A stretch of DNA of 64,000 bases, from assembly GCA_009823395.1 (NCBI GenBank), contig CM020507.1, forward strand, positions 3,309,501 through 3,373,500. Reading direction: 5' to 3'. Positions 1-11,610 of the stretch are shown here, in pieces. The position numbers and the translations under genes are program-made. This stretch comes from Thamnaconus septentrionalis. Its lineage: Eukaryota; Chordata; Actinopteri; Tetraodontiformes; Monacanthidae. Under the pieces are notes generated by a model. That model was not told the origin of the DNA, did not search any database, and saw only the letters and a program-made list of their open reading frames with translations. Position 1 is the first letter of the stretch; the number at the start of each line of letters is the position of its first letter.

Positions 1-349
1 ACCCCCCTCCCCCTTCCACCAGCGCGGTCGGCGCTGATTTATCACGTCCTCGTGGGCCTTTGAGGTTCTAAATTGCTTGGCTGCTAAAAGCACTTCAGCG
101 ATAAAAACACTGAATCCATCCGTTCTCCTCCACCATCACCGCTGCCGGTGGTGCTCCACTGGGGGGCGCCAGCTGTTTCAAACAGAGCCGCTTCCCGCCC
201 TCGTCGTGGGTTCCGTTCTCCTCTGCCGGCTCCGTTTTTTATTCCCTTGTTTCTCCTCGGCGCCCCCTACGTGCGGCTCTCTCACCTCTCCGTTTGACTC
301 TGAGTCGCGCTCGGCCTCCTCGCCAGCTAATAAGGTCCTTGTGTCCGCT

Positions 350-440
350 GTGGGCAGCGGGGAGGCCAGTGTGGGCAGCGGGGAGGCCAGTGTGGGCAGC
401 GGTGAGGCCAGTGTGGGCAGCGGGGAGGCCAGTGTGGGCT
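350..440. repeat. 21-bp minisatellite, about 4.3 copies
   Basis: Unit GTGGGCAGCGGGGAGGCCAG plus T, starting at 350, 371, 392 and 413, with one point change (ggtgagg) in the third copy. The period is divisible by three, so it reads as VGSGEAS-type repeats in one frame. I see no sign that it is translated. Confidence 0.9.
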
Positions 441-706
441 CGCCACAGCGTGCCAGCAGGTGAGAGGAGGAGCAGGATGACGAACGGCACATCAGTTCAA
501 AGAGACGCAGAAGTTCCAAAACAAAATCAACAGAGAAACAGATGTGCTGTGAGCCTGACCTGCCACCAATGCATTGCTTTTTTTTTTTTTTCTGCAACCG
601 GCTTCGGCAGAGACACACCGCTACTTGTTCCTGATTGGCCACTACCTGCTTGTCTCGACCCCTGACCCTCCACACAACCATAACTTAGAAGGAAGTCGGG
701 ACTGGC

Positions 707-970
707 TGGATGGATGAGTGGATACATGAATGATAAATGGATGGACATTGACGACAGATGGATGGACACAGGTATGGATGGCTGGGTGAACGGATGGATG
801 GATGAATGATGAAGGGACGGACAGACGGACGATGGATGGAAGACTGAATGGACACATGGATAGATGACTGAATTAATGGATGGATGATGATGGATGGATG
901 GACATTGATAACGGATGGACATGCTGATAGGTGATGGATGGCTGGATGATGGATGTGCTGACTGATGGAT
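707..970. repeat. Imperfect GGAT/GATG satellite tract
   Basis: About 260 bp of degenerate GGATGGATGAATGGAC repeats. Such tracts in fish often grow from the GGATGGA tail of LINEs; no LINE body is visible next to it. Confidence 0.85.
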
Positions 971-1042
971 AGAGAAGAAAGCGTCCGGAGCAGAGGCGGC
1001 ATTTAGATGGATGCCACAGCGGTTCCTGTCTCCTCGCGCATG

Positions 1043-1079
1043 TCATTATCATTATCATTATTATTATTATCATTATTAA
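1043..1079. repeat. ATT/ATC microsatellite
   Basis: Interrupted TCATTA/TTA trinucleotide-type tract of about 37 bp. Confidence 0.8.
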
Positions 1080-1996
1080 TCGTTTTGCAGCAACACTTTA
1101 CACGAGGCTCATCACAGAATAGCCCTCCCGGTAGAATGAGAGCAGGCCAATCGATGGCTGAAGGCACCCGCTGCACTTGTTTCTGTGCCGCTGTTATAAT
1201 TAGACTGGGAGGCGACGAGAATGTGGGTTAACGTTCCAGTCAGCAGACCCACTGAGTGATAGAAACTCTTTTTGGGCAAAACGATCAGAGCCGCCCTGCC
1301 GAGTGGATCAGTGCAATCTCGCCTCCAAATCAGCCTCACTTTTCCGCCTGAGGGGGCATCAGATAAGAAGAACTGATTGACTCGCTGTCTTTTGAGTCGG
1401 GCGGCTTTGACGGAGCTGGCGGTGACAAATTGAGACGGGTGTTTTTTGATTTGTCTTTATGCTTCGCACACTCGAAACGAGCGATTCTGACGCCGTCTCA
1501 AGACTCAAAAAGCCACCGGGGGCCTTAATTTAATCTGAGAGCAAACATCAGCCGTCGGCCGGGTGGATATAGATTCTCAACACCCAAATCTCACTGTGCG
1601 CAGATACACACAAACACACACACACACGCTTACTTTACGCAGGGCAAAGAGACGGCGAACAAGCTGAAGATTGACTGCCGCCGCCGCCGCCGGTAATGAA
1701 TCAGGGCGCCGCCTCTTCTTGACAACTCATTTGCAAAAGTGAATTTGCTAAATGTTTATTTAATGCTTCCAGGGGCTGACAAAGACTGGCAGTGGGGCCG
1801 TTTGTAACTGACACCTCTGCGGAGGTGCCAAGCGTGCGTGCGTGCGCGTGTGCGTGCACGTGTGACAGGGCGAGCGTGTTCATGTGCAGCGCAGCCTCAC
1901 GGTCCCGGCGAGGAAGTGGGGAAACCGCGCACACGCAGGTAAATCAGCCTATTACAGGCAACACACAGCGGCTGCTGGGAGGAGGCCTCCTGGGAC

Positions 1997-1997
<1 letters not shown>

Positions 1998-2035
<38 letters not shown>

Positions 2036-2056
2036 ACACACACACGCACACACACA
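1998..2056. repeat. Compound (CTG)12 and CA microsatellite
   Basis: About twelve uninterrupted GCT/CTG units followed directly by a CA tract with one G interruption. Confidence 0.95.
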
Positions 2057-2157
2057 GCCCGCTAAAGCATTCATCCGTGGCTCTGTAAACACACACGGCG
2101 GTGGAGTCGCAGAGTCACTGAGCGCCGACACACAGATGCCTGTGCTTCTAAATACAC

Positions 2158-2204
2158 AGAGGAGGAGGAGGAGGAGGAGGAGGAGGAGGAGGAGGAGGAG
2201 GAGG
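2158..2204. repeat. (GGA)15 microsatellite
   Basis: Uninterrupted AGG triplets, purine-only on the plus strand, about 100 bp beyond the CTG/CA tract. Confidence 0.95.
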
Positions 2205-3004
2205 TCGGGCAGAGAGCATTAGCGCACTTGATGGATTAAAATATAACTGAGTTACATCACGGGGACCATACGGCCTGGAGACATGGCACATTATTCGACA
2301 TGGATTCAGTGAACAGTGAAGAATATATAAAAAAAAAGAAGGAGAAAAAAGAAAACGGCACAACAAGAGATGAGAAGCCGGATCACAATAGCTACATAGG
2401 TAATGACTAAAAAACCAAAATGCTGATCTAAATCTCAACATTCAGCTTTAAAAACAACCTTGTGTGGAAGTGGAAGTTTGAAAAATGTATTGCTGCAGTT
2501 GCTTGTTATTCATGTTTCGTTTTCTTACAGGAAGTGCAGTTCTGCCAACAAGACACAAGTTGTATTTTCCGCAAATTGGTCTGTAATCAAAGTAGGACGT
2601 CCCCACCTGCGTCTATATTTCACAGCCGATCTTCTTGAGTTGACTAGCTGTGTTTCCAAGACAGTTTTTCACAAAATATAGGCAATATTTCTAAAATTTC
2701 GACAAACTACAATTGTGATTTGCAGGTGTTTCCATTAAATGGTGTGAAGCCCATAACCCGTAAATCTCGAAAAATCTCGCCCCGCCAGATTTGAGGAGAA
2801 TCGTGTTTGCTTTTGTTTGCTTACGTTTGTTCTCTGTCAAGAATGGTTGTGATATTTTTCTCTCTGATTACTTGTAAAAAAAATATTCTGTCTCCTCCTC
2901 TGTCCAAACATAACACACTATTTTCACTGGTCAGTGAACTGGTCACGTGACCCCGTACGTCACGTCCACTTCCACGCTGACGTGTAATTGCGAAATACCG
3001 ATAT

Positions 3005-3215
3005 CGACGTGTTGCAAAGAATGAGTCTTAGGTCACCAAGTGCAGTTTGTTTCAGTGTACAAGGGGAACTGCAAGAATGTATTTTTTTTTTTTTTTTTTT
3101 TTTTTGTATAAACAATAAATCACAAAATAATTCCGGGCTGTTTGTTTGTGGGTTTGTGTCGTAGCAAATTTAAGGGTGTCTAAAAACTTGTTTCCCCTGC
3201 TGTAATATGTATTAT
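3005..3215 (+). repeat. Dispersed repeat A, copy 1
   Basis: Shares three collinear blocks with 18125-18425: around CCAAGTGCAGTTTGTTTCAG, CAAAATAATTCC, and AAGGGTGTCTAAAAACTTG followed by tttccc. A 24-bp poly(T) (3082-3105) has expanded inside this copy. Class unknown; the GTGTCCAAAAACTT block is reminiscent of Tc1/mariner-type fish repeats. Confidence 0.5.
3082..3105. repeat. Poly(T) 24
   Basis: Homopolymer inside dispersed repeat A copy 1. Confidence 0.95.
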
Positions 3216-3580
3216 AATACTCAAGTATAGAGTGAATGTATAGTACACAGTGTGCACAGTGCGATTTGTTGCACAGATTCAAGAAGAACTTCATGAGATT
3301 GAAAATAGAATAAAACTAAATAAAAACACAGCCACAGACTTCCTGCAGGGTCACTGTGTGTTAAAAGTGGGTCATCAGACCAGAGCAGAGTTTGCTGCAG
3401 TCGGGGCCAAGTGCACTTTATTGGTGCGAGTCAAAAGCGTTGACAGCTCCCAGAACTTCCGTTTGTCGGCGGATGATTGAATGATCCTGTGACCGAGGCT
3501 GAACTCTCAGCTTTACGTGTTAATCACCGAGTCTCATACACATCTGTCACTATAACAAGTCAAGACGGCCTGAGGTGTTG

Positions 3581-3599
3581 TTTTTTTTTTTTTTTTTTT
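3581..3599. repeat. Poly(T) 19
   Basis: Uninterrupted T homopolymer. Confidence 0.95.
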
Positions 3600-3987
3600 G
3601 GTCTCTGCCGGCGCAGGAAACCACACAGGAAACGCTGAAGAGGTTCTGGAAAGCGATACAAGCGTTTGTCTTGGGTTCCACCCCATTGTGTGGTGGCTCC
3701 AGGAAGGAAGTGAAGAACGCAAAGATAACGGCACGGCCGACCAAAACAAGCCGGTAGGGTTGCCGAGCGAGGATCAGCCAACGGGTAATAACCAGGAGGT
3801 GTTTCAGCAGTTTGCAGGAGTCATTCACGTGTAGATGTTCGTCAAGCGTTAGAGAGTCGGAACCATCCAGCCCAGCCAAACATCACGTCAGCTCGTCTGT
3901 CTGACGTGTGAATAGATGAAAACCAGTCACAAGCTTTGCTTTTGCACTTGCTTTTTTTTTTTTTCTAGTGCATTTTCATGCAGACCG

Positions 3988-4036
3988 CAGGCAAGCAAGC
4001 CAGCAGACAGGCAGGCAGAGAGGCAGGCAGGCAGGG
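3988..4036. repeat. Imperfect GCAG tetranucleotide tract
   Basis: CAGGCAAG/CAGACAGG/CAGGCAGG variants over about 49 bp. Confidence 0.8.
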
Positions 4037-4160
4037 AGTATGGAAGGAAGGCTGCCGACTCGCTGCCTTCAGCCGTAATGCTGAGTGACAGACAGTAAAA
4101 GCAGAGGAATCCTGAAGAGTCAATTTAGAGACGGAGTGGCGTTTCAAAAAGCCTGCCGCT

Positions 4161-4214
4161 GAAAAAGAAGAAGATGAAGAAGAAGGAGAAGGAGAAGGAG
4201 GAGGAAAAAAGAGG
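4161..4214. repeat. GAA/GGA purine tract
   Basis: Almost pure purine stretch of AAG, GAA and GGA triplets on the plus strand. Confidence 0.85.
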
Positions 4215-5172
4215 GTCAATTTCGACATGAAGCTCAGCACTGAGAGCCGCTTCCATGCCGCCACCGTCCCAAAGCCGCTTTCCCCGACACGTCGCTCCCT
4301 GGCTGAACATGATGACACGCCTCCTCTCGCTGCCGCAGCCGAACCTCCCGGCCGGTTCACAGTCACTCAGTCAAACTCCAGCAGTGTGCGCACGTGTGCA
4401 CGATCTCACATGTTTTTCACACTGATTCTTCTGAGCTGAATAACAGAAGCTGATATGTCACAATGACCCCTTCTTTTTTTTTCCCTCTCGTCATTTTTCA
4501 CTCATAGAGCCCGGCCCCTCCCCCACCCGCCAACCTCCGCTGCCAACGCAGCTGCTTTCGCCACAATCCAATCCAAGATCTAATTCTGACATTTTACAAG
4601 GACGCCAATTACACCAGAGTGAGAGTGACAGACGGAGCCGGCCGGCCCGACGCACCTGCTCAGTCAATCTTATCGTATGAAATTACATTACTGATCATCC
4701 GAGAGTGGCAGGGAACCACCGACAGCGGCTCCCTGCAATTAGCAGGAGATGAAGACGGCGTCAGGACCGGCGGGTGAGCGCTCAGTGGCCGGGCCGAGTC
4801 ATGTGACGCCTTGTGTTATGACAGCAGCCCGGCGAGAAGAGAGAAAAGGAGGAAGAAAGAAAGAACAGCAAGAAGAAGCCGGCGGAGGAATTGATGAGAC
4901 GTCTGAGGTGAATTTGCGAGACAAACAAATGGTTCGCTGCGGTGCGTGTTGCGAGAAAAGCAGAAGTGAAAGATCACATGTTGGCCGTTAAAGGTGACGG
5001 GTGACAAAATACTTTTCGTGTCTGCAGCGGCTTCACTCATCAGCTCCTCAACGCTCAACATCAGGAAGAAAAAGTGGCGTCCACAGCTGCACCGCCCGCG
5101 TACCTCTTCTCGCCGCCAGCAGGCCGAATCACTGCAGCAGACGCAAACGTGCACACACACGCGGGCGAGCAT

Positions 5173-5221
<49 letters not shown>

Positions 5222-5222
5222 A
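5173..5222. repeat. (CA)25 microsatellite
   Basis: Uninterrupted CA dinucleotides; looser CA-rich sequence extends about 20-30 bp to each side. Confidence 0.95.
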
Positions 5223-5530
5223 ACACCCAACACACCCACACACACTCACGCAGCGCTGCAGCAAGCTGTAACCCAACGCCCTAACACCGCCGTTCACCCA
5301 GGAAATATCTGCACCCCCCACCCCATCCACTACTTCTACCACCTCCCTGCACACCCACCTCACCCACCTCCCCCCCTCCCCCCCGGTGCACTGCTGGGTG
5401 CAGCCTGGCAGAATCTCTCCTGGGCCTGAGCTGCAGCAGCTAGCAGCAGACTGGAACACTCTGATCCCAGTGGAGCGTGTGCTGCATGTGCACATGTGCA
5501 AGCGTGCAAGTGTCTAAGTGTTGCAATGCA

Positions 5531-5580
5531 CCCCCCCCCCCCCCAACCACCACCCCATCTCCTCCTCCTCCTCCTCCTCC
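5531..5580. repeat. Poly(C) 14 followed by CCA/CTC triplets
   Basis: C homopolymer at 5531-5544, then CCA-type and (CTC)n triplets to about 5580. Confidence 0.85.
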
Positions 5581-5658
5581 ATCACCACCACCAACACCAA
5601 CACCTTCTTCTTGTAAAATGCTGTGGTAAACATAAACATTTGGGCAGAAACATATTTC

Positions 5659-5661
5659 TGT

Positions 5662-5719
<58 letters not shown>
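5659..5719. repeat. TG microsatellite
   Basis: About 30 TG units with one TTTG interruption near the left end. Confidence 0.95.
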
Positions 5720-5821
5720 ACAAAACAAAAGAAAGCCAACGCACATGCACAAGTGCACGTTTCACATTACCACTCTAACCGCTTCAAAAACCTCACGGAA
5801 GTGAGCGCACTGCAACACTGC

Positions 5822-5896
5822 GTGTGTGTGTGTTTGAGCCTGTGTGTGTGTGTGTGTGTGTGTGTCCCACTGCACTGACATTCCTGCAGCAGCCTG

Positions 5897-5928
<32 letters not shown>

Positions 5929-5930
5929 TT
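5822..5930. repeat. TG tract followed by CT tract
   Basis: TG repeats (5822-5865, one interruption) and, 30 bp on, CT repeats (5896-5930). Confidence 0.9.
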
Positions 5931-6517
5931 TGATTTTGTAAACCAAAACACATGTGGAGGGTAATGCGATTACATGGCTCTGTGACAAGGAGACATTTCC
6001 TCACTCAGCTGAAAAACCGAGCAGCAGACGTGAGAAAAATTATAAAAAAAAAAAAAAAATAACGTCAACAAACGTGACAGCGAAAACTCGGGGCTGCCGG
6101 GGGGGTCTCTGCCCAAGGAAGTCGTCGCCGAGATTAAATGGGCGGAGCCGAGGGGGGAAGGGCAGGGTTGAACGAGGATGAAGCAGCGGGTGTCTGCTGG
6201 CGGGGTGAGTCACAGTATTTATGAGGCAGGGAGACAAACTATTGACCTCGGCTCTTTTCTCCGCAGCATCGGCCGACTCTGACGCTGACAAGGACACTTG
6301 GGGGGGGGGGCAGAAAAAAACAGGTAAAGGGAGGAAGGATGGAAGGAAGGAATCGTGCTGTTGAGATTCCAATCAGAGATTTTGGCTCAGTTCCGCAGTG
6401 TGTTGAGTCGAGTTTCGCAGCCAATCTGAGAGTCAGAGAGGCAAGATGAGGGACGTGAGAGCGGCTGCAGAGGCGCAATCGGCATGAATTCACACGTCCA
6501 CAGGGTGAGGCTTCTTT

Positions 6518-6716
6518 TTAAAGGGAAAGTTCATCCAGAATTCAAATTTCTTCCTTAGAATGATCAACGCAGAGCAATGCGGCTGGGAGTCGTGATCTAG
6601 GTTCAGGGTGAAACGTCTTCTCTCATTTGTATGACACAGTCGCCGACGAACCTGGCACAAAGATGTGGCCTCCTTTTTGCTGCTGCTCTGTGTGATTTTA
6701 CCCATAGCGCTCTGAC
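6518..6716 (+). mobile_element. Degenerate TTAA-ended MITE-like repeat
   Basis: Begins TTAAAGGGAAAGTTCATCC followed by agaattcaaat, a diverged form of the teleost repeat end TTAAAGGGATAGTTCACCC. The other end is not certain; 'gattttaccc' near 6695-6704 may be part of it. Related ends occur at 10954-10966, 44731-44748 and 46694-46720. Confidence 0.45.
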
Positions 6717-7146
6717 ATTTTGGAATTCACGACTTAGCATAATGCAAAGTTCACATCAAGACTCAGGAGATTCTAAACCAGTGTGTTTAGACCTTTTTTG
6801 AGCCATGGGACATTTTTTGCAAACCATGGCAAACCACCAAAAAATATTCCAAAATGACAATTTCAGCCCAATAATAACAATATAGAGTCTTCATTTATTT
6901 ACACTCTGACACAAAGCTGATATCAGGGAGGAATTGAGGAAAATAGGCTCACATTTATTTTAATGCAGTCACTCCACAATGGAATGTTGTAATGTTTTTT
7001 AGACCAATAAAGTGAAATTGGATAATATTTCACAGCACCTGACATTATCTCACGGTACACTAGTGTGCCGCATCACACTGATTATAAAAACACTGTTTGA
7101 AACAATACATCACTGATACTTGGTTACCTAAAGATCGAGGCTCAAG

Positions 7147-7290
7147 GTGCGAATGGATGAAGCGGAATCGCAGGTAGTGAATGTGAAAGGTGGCGTTCCC
7201 CAAGGCTCTGGTCTGGGACCGGCTGAGTTTTGTGGGGAAACTCTGAGAAGACTGATCTTAAGTGCAGATGACAGCACATCCACTGATTTA
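7147..7290 (+). mobile_element. LINE reverse-transcriptase remnant
   Basis: The plus-strand frame starting at 7147 reads VRMDEAESQVVNVKGGVPQG and then SGLGP. This is the GVPQGS-x-LGP motif that precedes the catalytic Asp block in Rex1/CR1/Jockey-type non-LTR reverse transcriptases. About 12 residues further on, LILSADDSTS resembles the YADD catalytic box with its Tyr replaced. The normal 40-60 residues between these motifs are largely missing, and no endonuclease domain or upstream open frame surrounds it. It is an old, internally deleted copy inside fbrsl1 intron 1. Confidence 0.8.
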
Positions 7291-10200
7291 CACAGCACAG
7301 AATCAAACAGACAAAGGAAGGTAGGAAAACGATGATTTGCTACAGGATGAATTTACAGTCATTTACCAGTGATGCTGCTCTGCTGTTACTTTCTCTCTCA
7401 GCAAAAGATTTATTTTCAGTGGTTTATAGTTTGACAATGTGAATATTATTTTCCCCTTCAGCTGCTGAATAATTAATGCTGCTGTTCTCTGTTCTCGGCC
7501 CTTCTCCAAAACCACGGGGTAATTATTTGTGAAGCTTAATCGAAGTGCGTGTTCACAGCGTGTAAAAGAGAATCAAGAACTTCTCTTTCAAATTAATCTT
7601 CCGCCGCTGACATGAAAAGCGACAGCTCCGATGTGAAGGCGCGGGCGGCAGTGATTGATTAGAGCGTCATCTGCTCCTTATCAGGCCGGCCGCGCCGACA
7701 ATAAATCCGATGCGCTGAAGACCTGCGAGGGTTTCGTGTTCCTCCCCTTCTCACCGACGCCCAACGTATTCCGAGCCAGCGCCGCAGTTTTCGCTCCCCA
7801 CATTTGGAATTTTCCTGAGCAAGATTAACAGTGAAGACGCAGCGCAGTGAGGTTGCAACCCTGCGAAGTGAAGCCAAAAGCAGCCGACGGCAAAAAAGCC
7901 CACTGGTGAAATCTGAGCTGGACGGAAAGAGTTTGGAACAACAACAAAAAAATCTTAAGAATCTAACGAATCTGAAACAACTTATTCAATCTCTGTCATG
8001 TCACAGCAACAATGACACCAACTCAAAGAGACAGGACAACAAACTAGAACAAAATATGTATTATTCATCAGCTCTGCAAAATGTTCTAGAAATGTGCAGC
8101 ATGCAAAACATGCCTGCCATTTTTTTCTGTTTTGTTTTGCTGGATTACACGGCTGCTAAACGAGCTACGGAGAGTTCAGAAGAAGAAGTGCTGCACTGGA
8201 AAAATGCCATTTGGATTTGGCTCAGCTAACAGGGCATTTGCAACAGACAGCATTACTACTTTGGTGGTTTGACAATTTATTTCTTTATTTTTTTTTTCCT
8301 AACATATTTTTCTGCTACAAGCTTAAGCAGAGTTCCATTAGCATAACTTCGAATAACAAGGTCATCAATAAACGGCAAAATCTGTTGAGCACCAAAAAAA
8401 GAAAACAAGACAGAAAAAAAAAAAAAAAAAACTCTCGCAAAAACAGCGAAAGTCTCATTAAGTATTAAGCCGATTTGTTCGCTTTGTTCCCCAGGACAGA
8501 AAACAAGCAGAGCAAAGAAATTTTTTGAAAGAAATCAAAAGCAACAGCTGTTCCTGCCAAACTGTCGCTTGCTCTTTATTACTGAGTCAAATGCTGCGCT
8601 GCTTTCAAGGGTGTGTATCATGTAATATGATGAACCAATCTCACTCTCTGGCAAATCTGCAATTGACGGGTTGCCAGTTCTCGGCAAAAGCTTTCAAAAT
8701 AAAAACGAAAGCTTCGGAATACATCACCGTTCACCGCTTTCATCCAACACTTCTCAATAACTGTGGTTGGTCGTGGACTTTAGACAGTGGCTCCAAACAT
8801 AACACACACTTTAATTTGACACTTGTGAATAATGTTTGCAAATGAACTTTACAAAAACAATCCAGCAAATTGATCATTCTCAAGCACGTATTTTGGAAAT
8901 TATATTTACGAGTTACTTTCAGAGAGTAGTCACTAAAAACTGCTAGCTCACATGAAAACCTTCCAAGTAAAAATTGGTCAGATTCCAGTTCTCAGGGGGT
9001 GACGACGACAGAAGCATATTTTTAATGTGTCTTAGTGTTTACACAAACTGTGCCAAAACGCTGCAGAATGCATGTCTGGACACTAGTTGGCGACGTGGCA
9101 GGATAGCAGGAAAAAGGAACAGGAAGAGAAATCTTCCTTCCCTGTGCAGAAGACGCTGCACTGTAGAGCAGAGACAGAGTAGAGAGAGAGGACGACAGCC
9201 AGGGGGCTGAAGCTAGCGCCATGCGGCGCCGCTGATCTCAAACCAACAAAATGAAAGAACTCATCAGAACCAAACAAACACACAAACGGAGCTCAGGGAC
9301 GCGCCGTCGCTCTTTGTAGTCACAATGGCCGGAGAGAAGGTTGCCTTCTGTATGGAAACTCTTCTGCAGTGTTTGTGCGTTCGGAGGGCGCCAAGGTGTC
9401 ATTGGCATGTGAAAGAAAAACAACAACACAAAAGGTTGCTGGGTTTGAATCTATCCTTGCTGCCTTCTTAAAAATGGACTGAAAGAGTCACCCGATTGAA
9501 ACAGCCTTTTAAAGTTGACTCATTCATCCTTGAAAAGTGACATATTCGTGTAATTTCCGCGATTTGACACAAAGTTGTCATGTTGTCAAAATAAAAAATA
9601 AATCAACTAAAGCAGAGGCTTCTTCTTCTTCTATCGCCTGCTCAAAATCTGATTGGAAAATCAAAAGCGGTTAACCCACAGGATTGAATCACCGCGTCAT
9701 ATATTGGCAATCGCATTCAGATTATGGCGCTTCAATTGAAACCGAGTGGCAGCCAATTACGCAGTAATGATGCAATCAAACACGGTGCAACCAAATCAAT
9801 TACAACGGCGACAAGACACGCGTGCACAATGCGAGCGGCAGCGGACGGAAGCCTCCAATCACACACGACTCATTTGCAGAGCGTGGTAACAAACGTCCCA
9901 GTCGACGGAGGGGAGGGCATGCTGGGTAATTTGCTGAGGAAATCGCCGGCACCGGGAGGACGACATCCAATTAATATTTTACGACCGCTGGTCCGCCGCC
10001 GTCATTAGCGCAAATTCTCCCCACACGACTAAAAATAGAAGTGGTAATGAATCGTAACGCAGGTGTAACTGACGGGTCGGCTGAAATTTCTCGGGGACAC
10101 GCCCCCGGGAACATGGCCTGGCTGCAACCAGACCCCTCGGAGCTAATCTACCCCTCCAATCTGGTTTGGGGGTGTTTTGAGGTTTAGCAGTAAAGGCAAC

Positions 10201-11242
10201 AAAGTGCGGAACCCAGTGGGACTCCACTAATAGGTGGTGACTGCAAGATGAGTGTGCGACACATCGAGGTTCCCCCGATGACTGAAGAAATATACACTGT
10301 TTACATTTTTGTTTTATTTAAAGTGTACATTTATTTCTCGGATTGATGATTTTCACCACGAGCTTGGACGGGCGGGATTGAGGCTAAATGTTGAGCTGAT
10401 AAACGAAATATAGACAAGATGCAGAAAGATCCTTTAAAAGCATGAAAATGAGCATCCAAAGTGAAGCCTGAGAGGAGGATGAGGGGGGGAACGATAAATC
10501 AGACACACCTGTGGAGCAGGAGAGAGAGGGAGACAGAGGGAGGGTAAATGTGAACAAAGGCGATACAAAGGAGGAGAGACAGGGAGGGTTTTTAGGTAAT
10601 CTGGTTTCTGGTTGAGTTCTCGGGTGCAAGAAGAAGAACATTATCTCAAGAACAAGTTCTGTAAAACATTCTGAACCTCAATAAAGTCCTGTTGGAGCGG
10701 CCATGAATAATTCATGGGGATGACTCGACAGACTGAGAACGTGGAAAACGGCGTCTGCAGGTGAATTCTTAAGTAAAGAAGCAGTTTTCAATCTGAATTT
10801 TTGCATGACTGGTGAAACGCTTTCTAGTCACCAAAAACAGTCCAGCTGCTTCCACTTTGCTTTCAAGACTACGAAGACTTGACGACTGAGAACCTTCACA
10901 AGCATATATAGTCTGGAACCCAGCTGAACTCAGCCTTGGTATCAATTTGTTCACAATGTCCCTTTAACTAATCTGCATCAATTAATAGGGAATGAGTCAG
11001 TAGACCTGTTAAGACCAAGACAAGAGCATCAGAATCTGATCTAATTACCCAAAGCAAAAGCAGGGCCGAGAACAGGTCCCTGAGGAACACCTTCACCAAC
11101 GGTTCCTGCTGCCCAACCAGACGCAAGTTTGTATCCTTACGACAAAGCAGATTATTCCAATGAACTGCCAGGAAGCAGCAAAGAGGCCATGTGACTTGTC
11201 ACAGCGGTTCTAATTCTAATGCGGTCGCCTTTGCACCCCAAA

Positions 11243-11295
11243 TCACAATCATCATCATAATCGACATCATCATCATCATCATCATCATCATCATT
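11243..11295. repeat. ATC microsatellite
   Basis: Interrupted then pure CAT/ATC triplets; the pure part is about 11264-11294. Confidence 0.9.
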
Positions 11296-11569
11296 CAGAG
11301 GTGACAAATAAACACGACAATATGACGATAATTGCGGCGCCCTGACGGCGCCCTGATTGTCCTCAGAGTCACTGCCCGCTGTTACTATGCAGCATCTCAT
11401 CATTGTTCTCATCATCATTGGCTCTGCAACTGACTCGTCGCAACTCCTAATTTTCCATCGTGGCCTTGAGAGAGTTGCGATGATGCTGATGCGACTTCCT
11501 GTCTGCCGAGCCCAGATTCAAATTAGCGGCTGATTGAAGGCAACAAGCCACCGGAAGCTGCATTTAGCG

Positions 11570-11571
<2 letters not shown>

Positions 11572-11609
<38 letters not shown>

Positions 11610-11610
11610 G
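11572..11610. repeat. TG microsatellite
   Basis: About 17 uninterrupted TG units, then degenerate TG sequence. Confidence 0.95.

Noticed and set aside
350..440. CRISPR-like short repeats
   Set aside because: The repeats are directly adjacent with no unique spacers; this is an ordinary minisatellite in a vertebrate genome.
5001..5429. Frames of His/Thr or Val/Cys repeats
   Set aside because: Translations of CA/TG microsatellites; not proteins.
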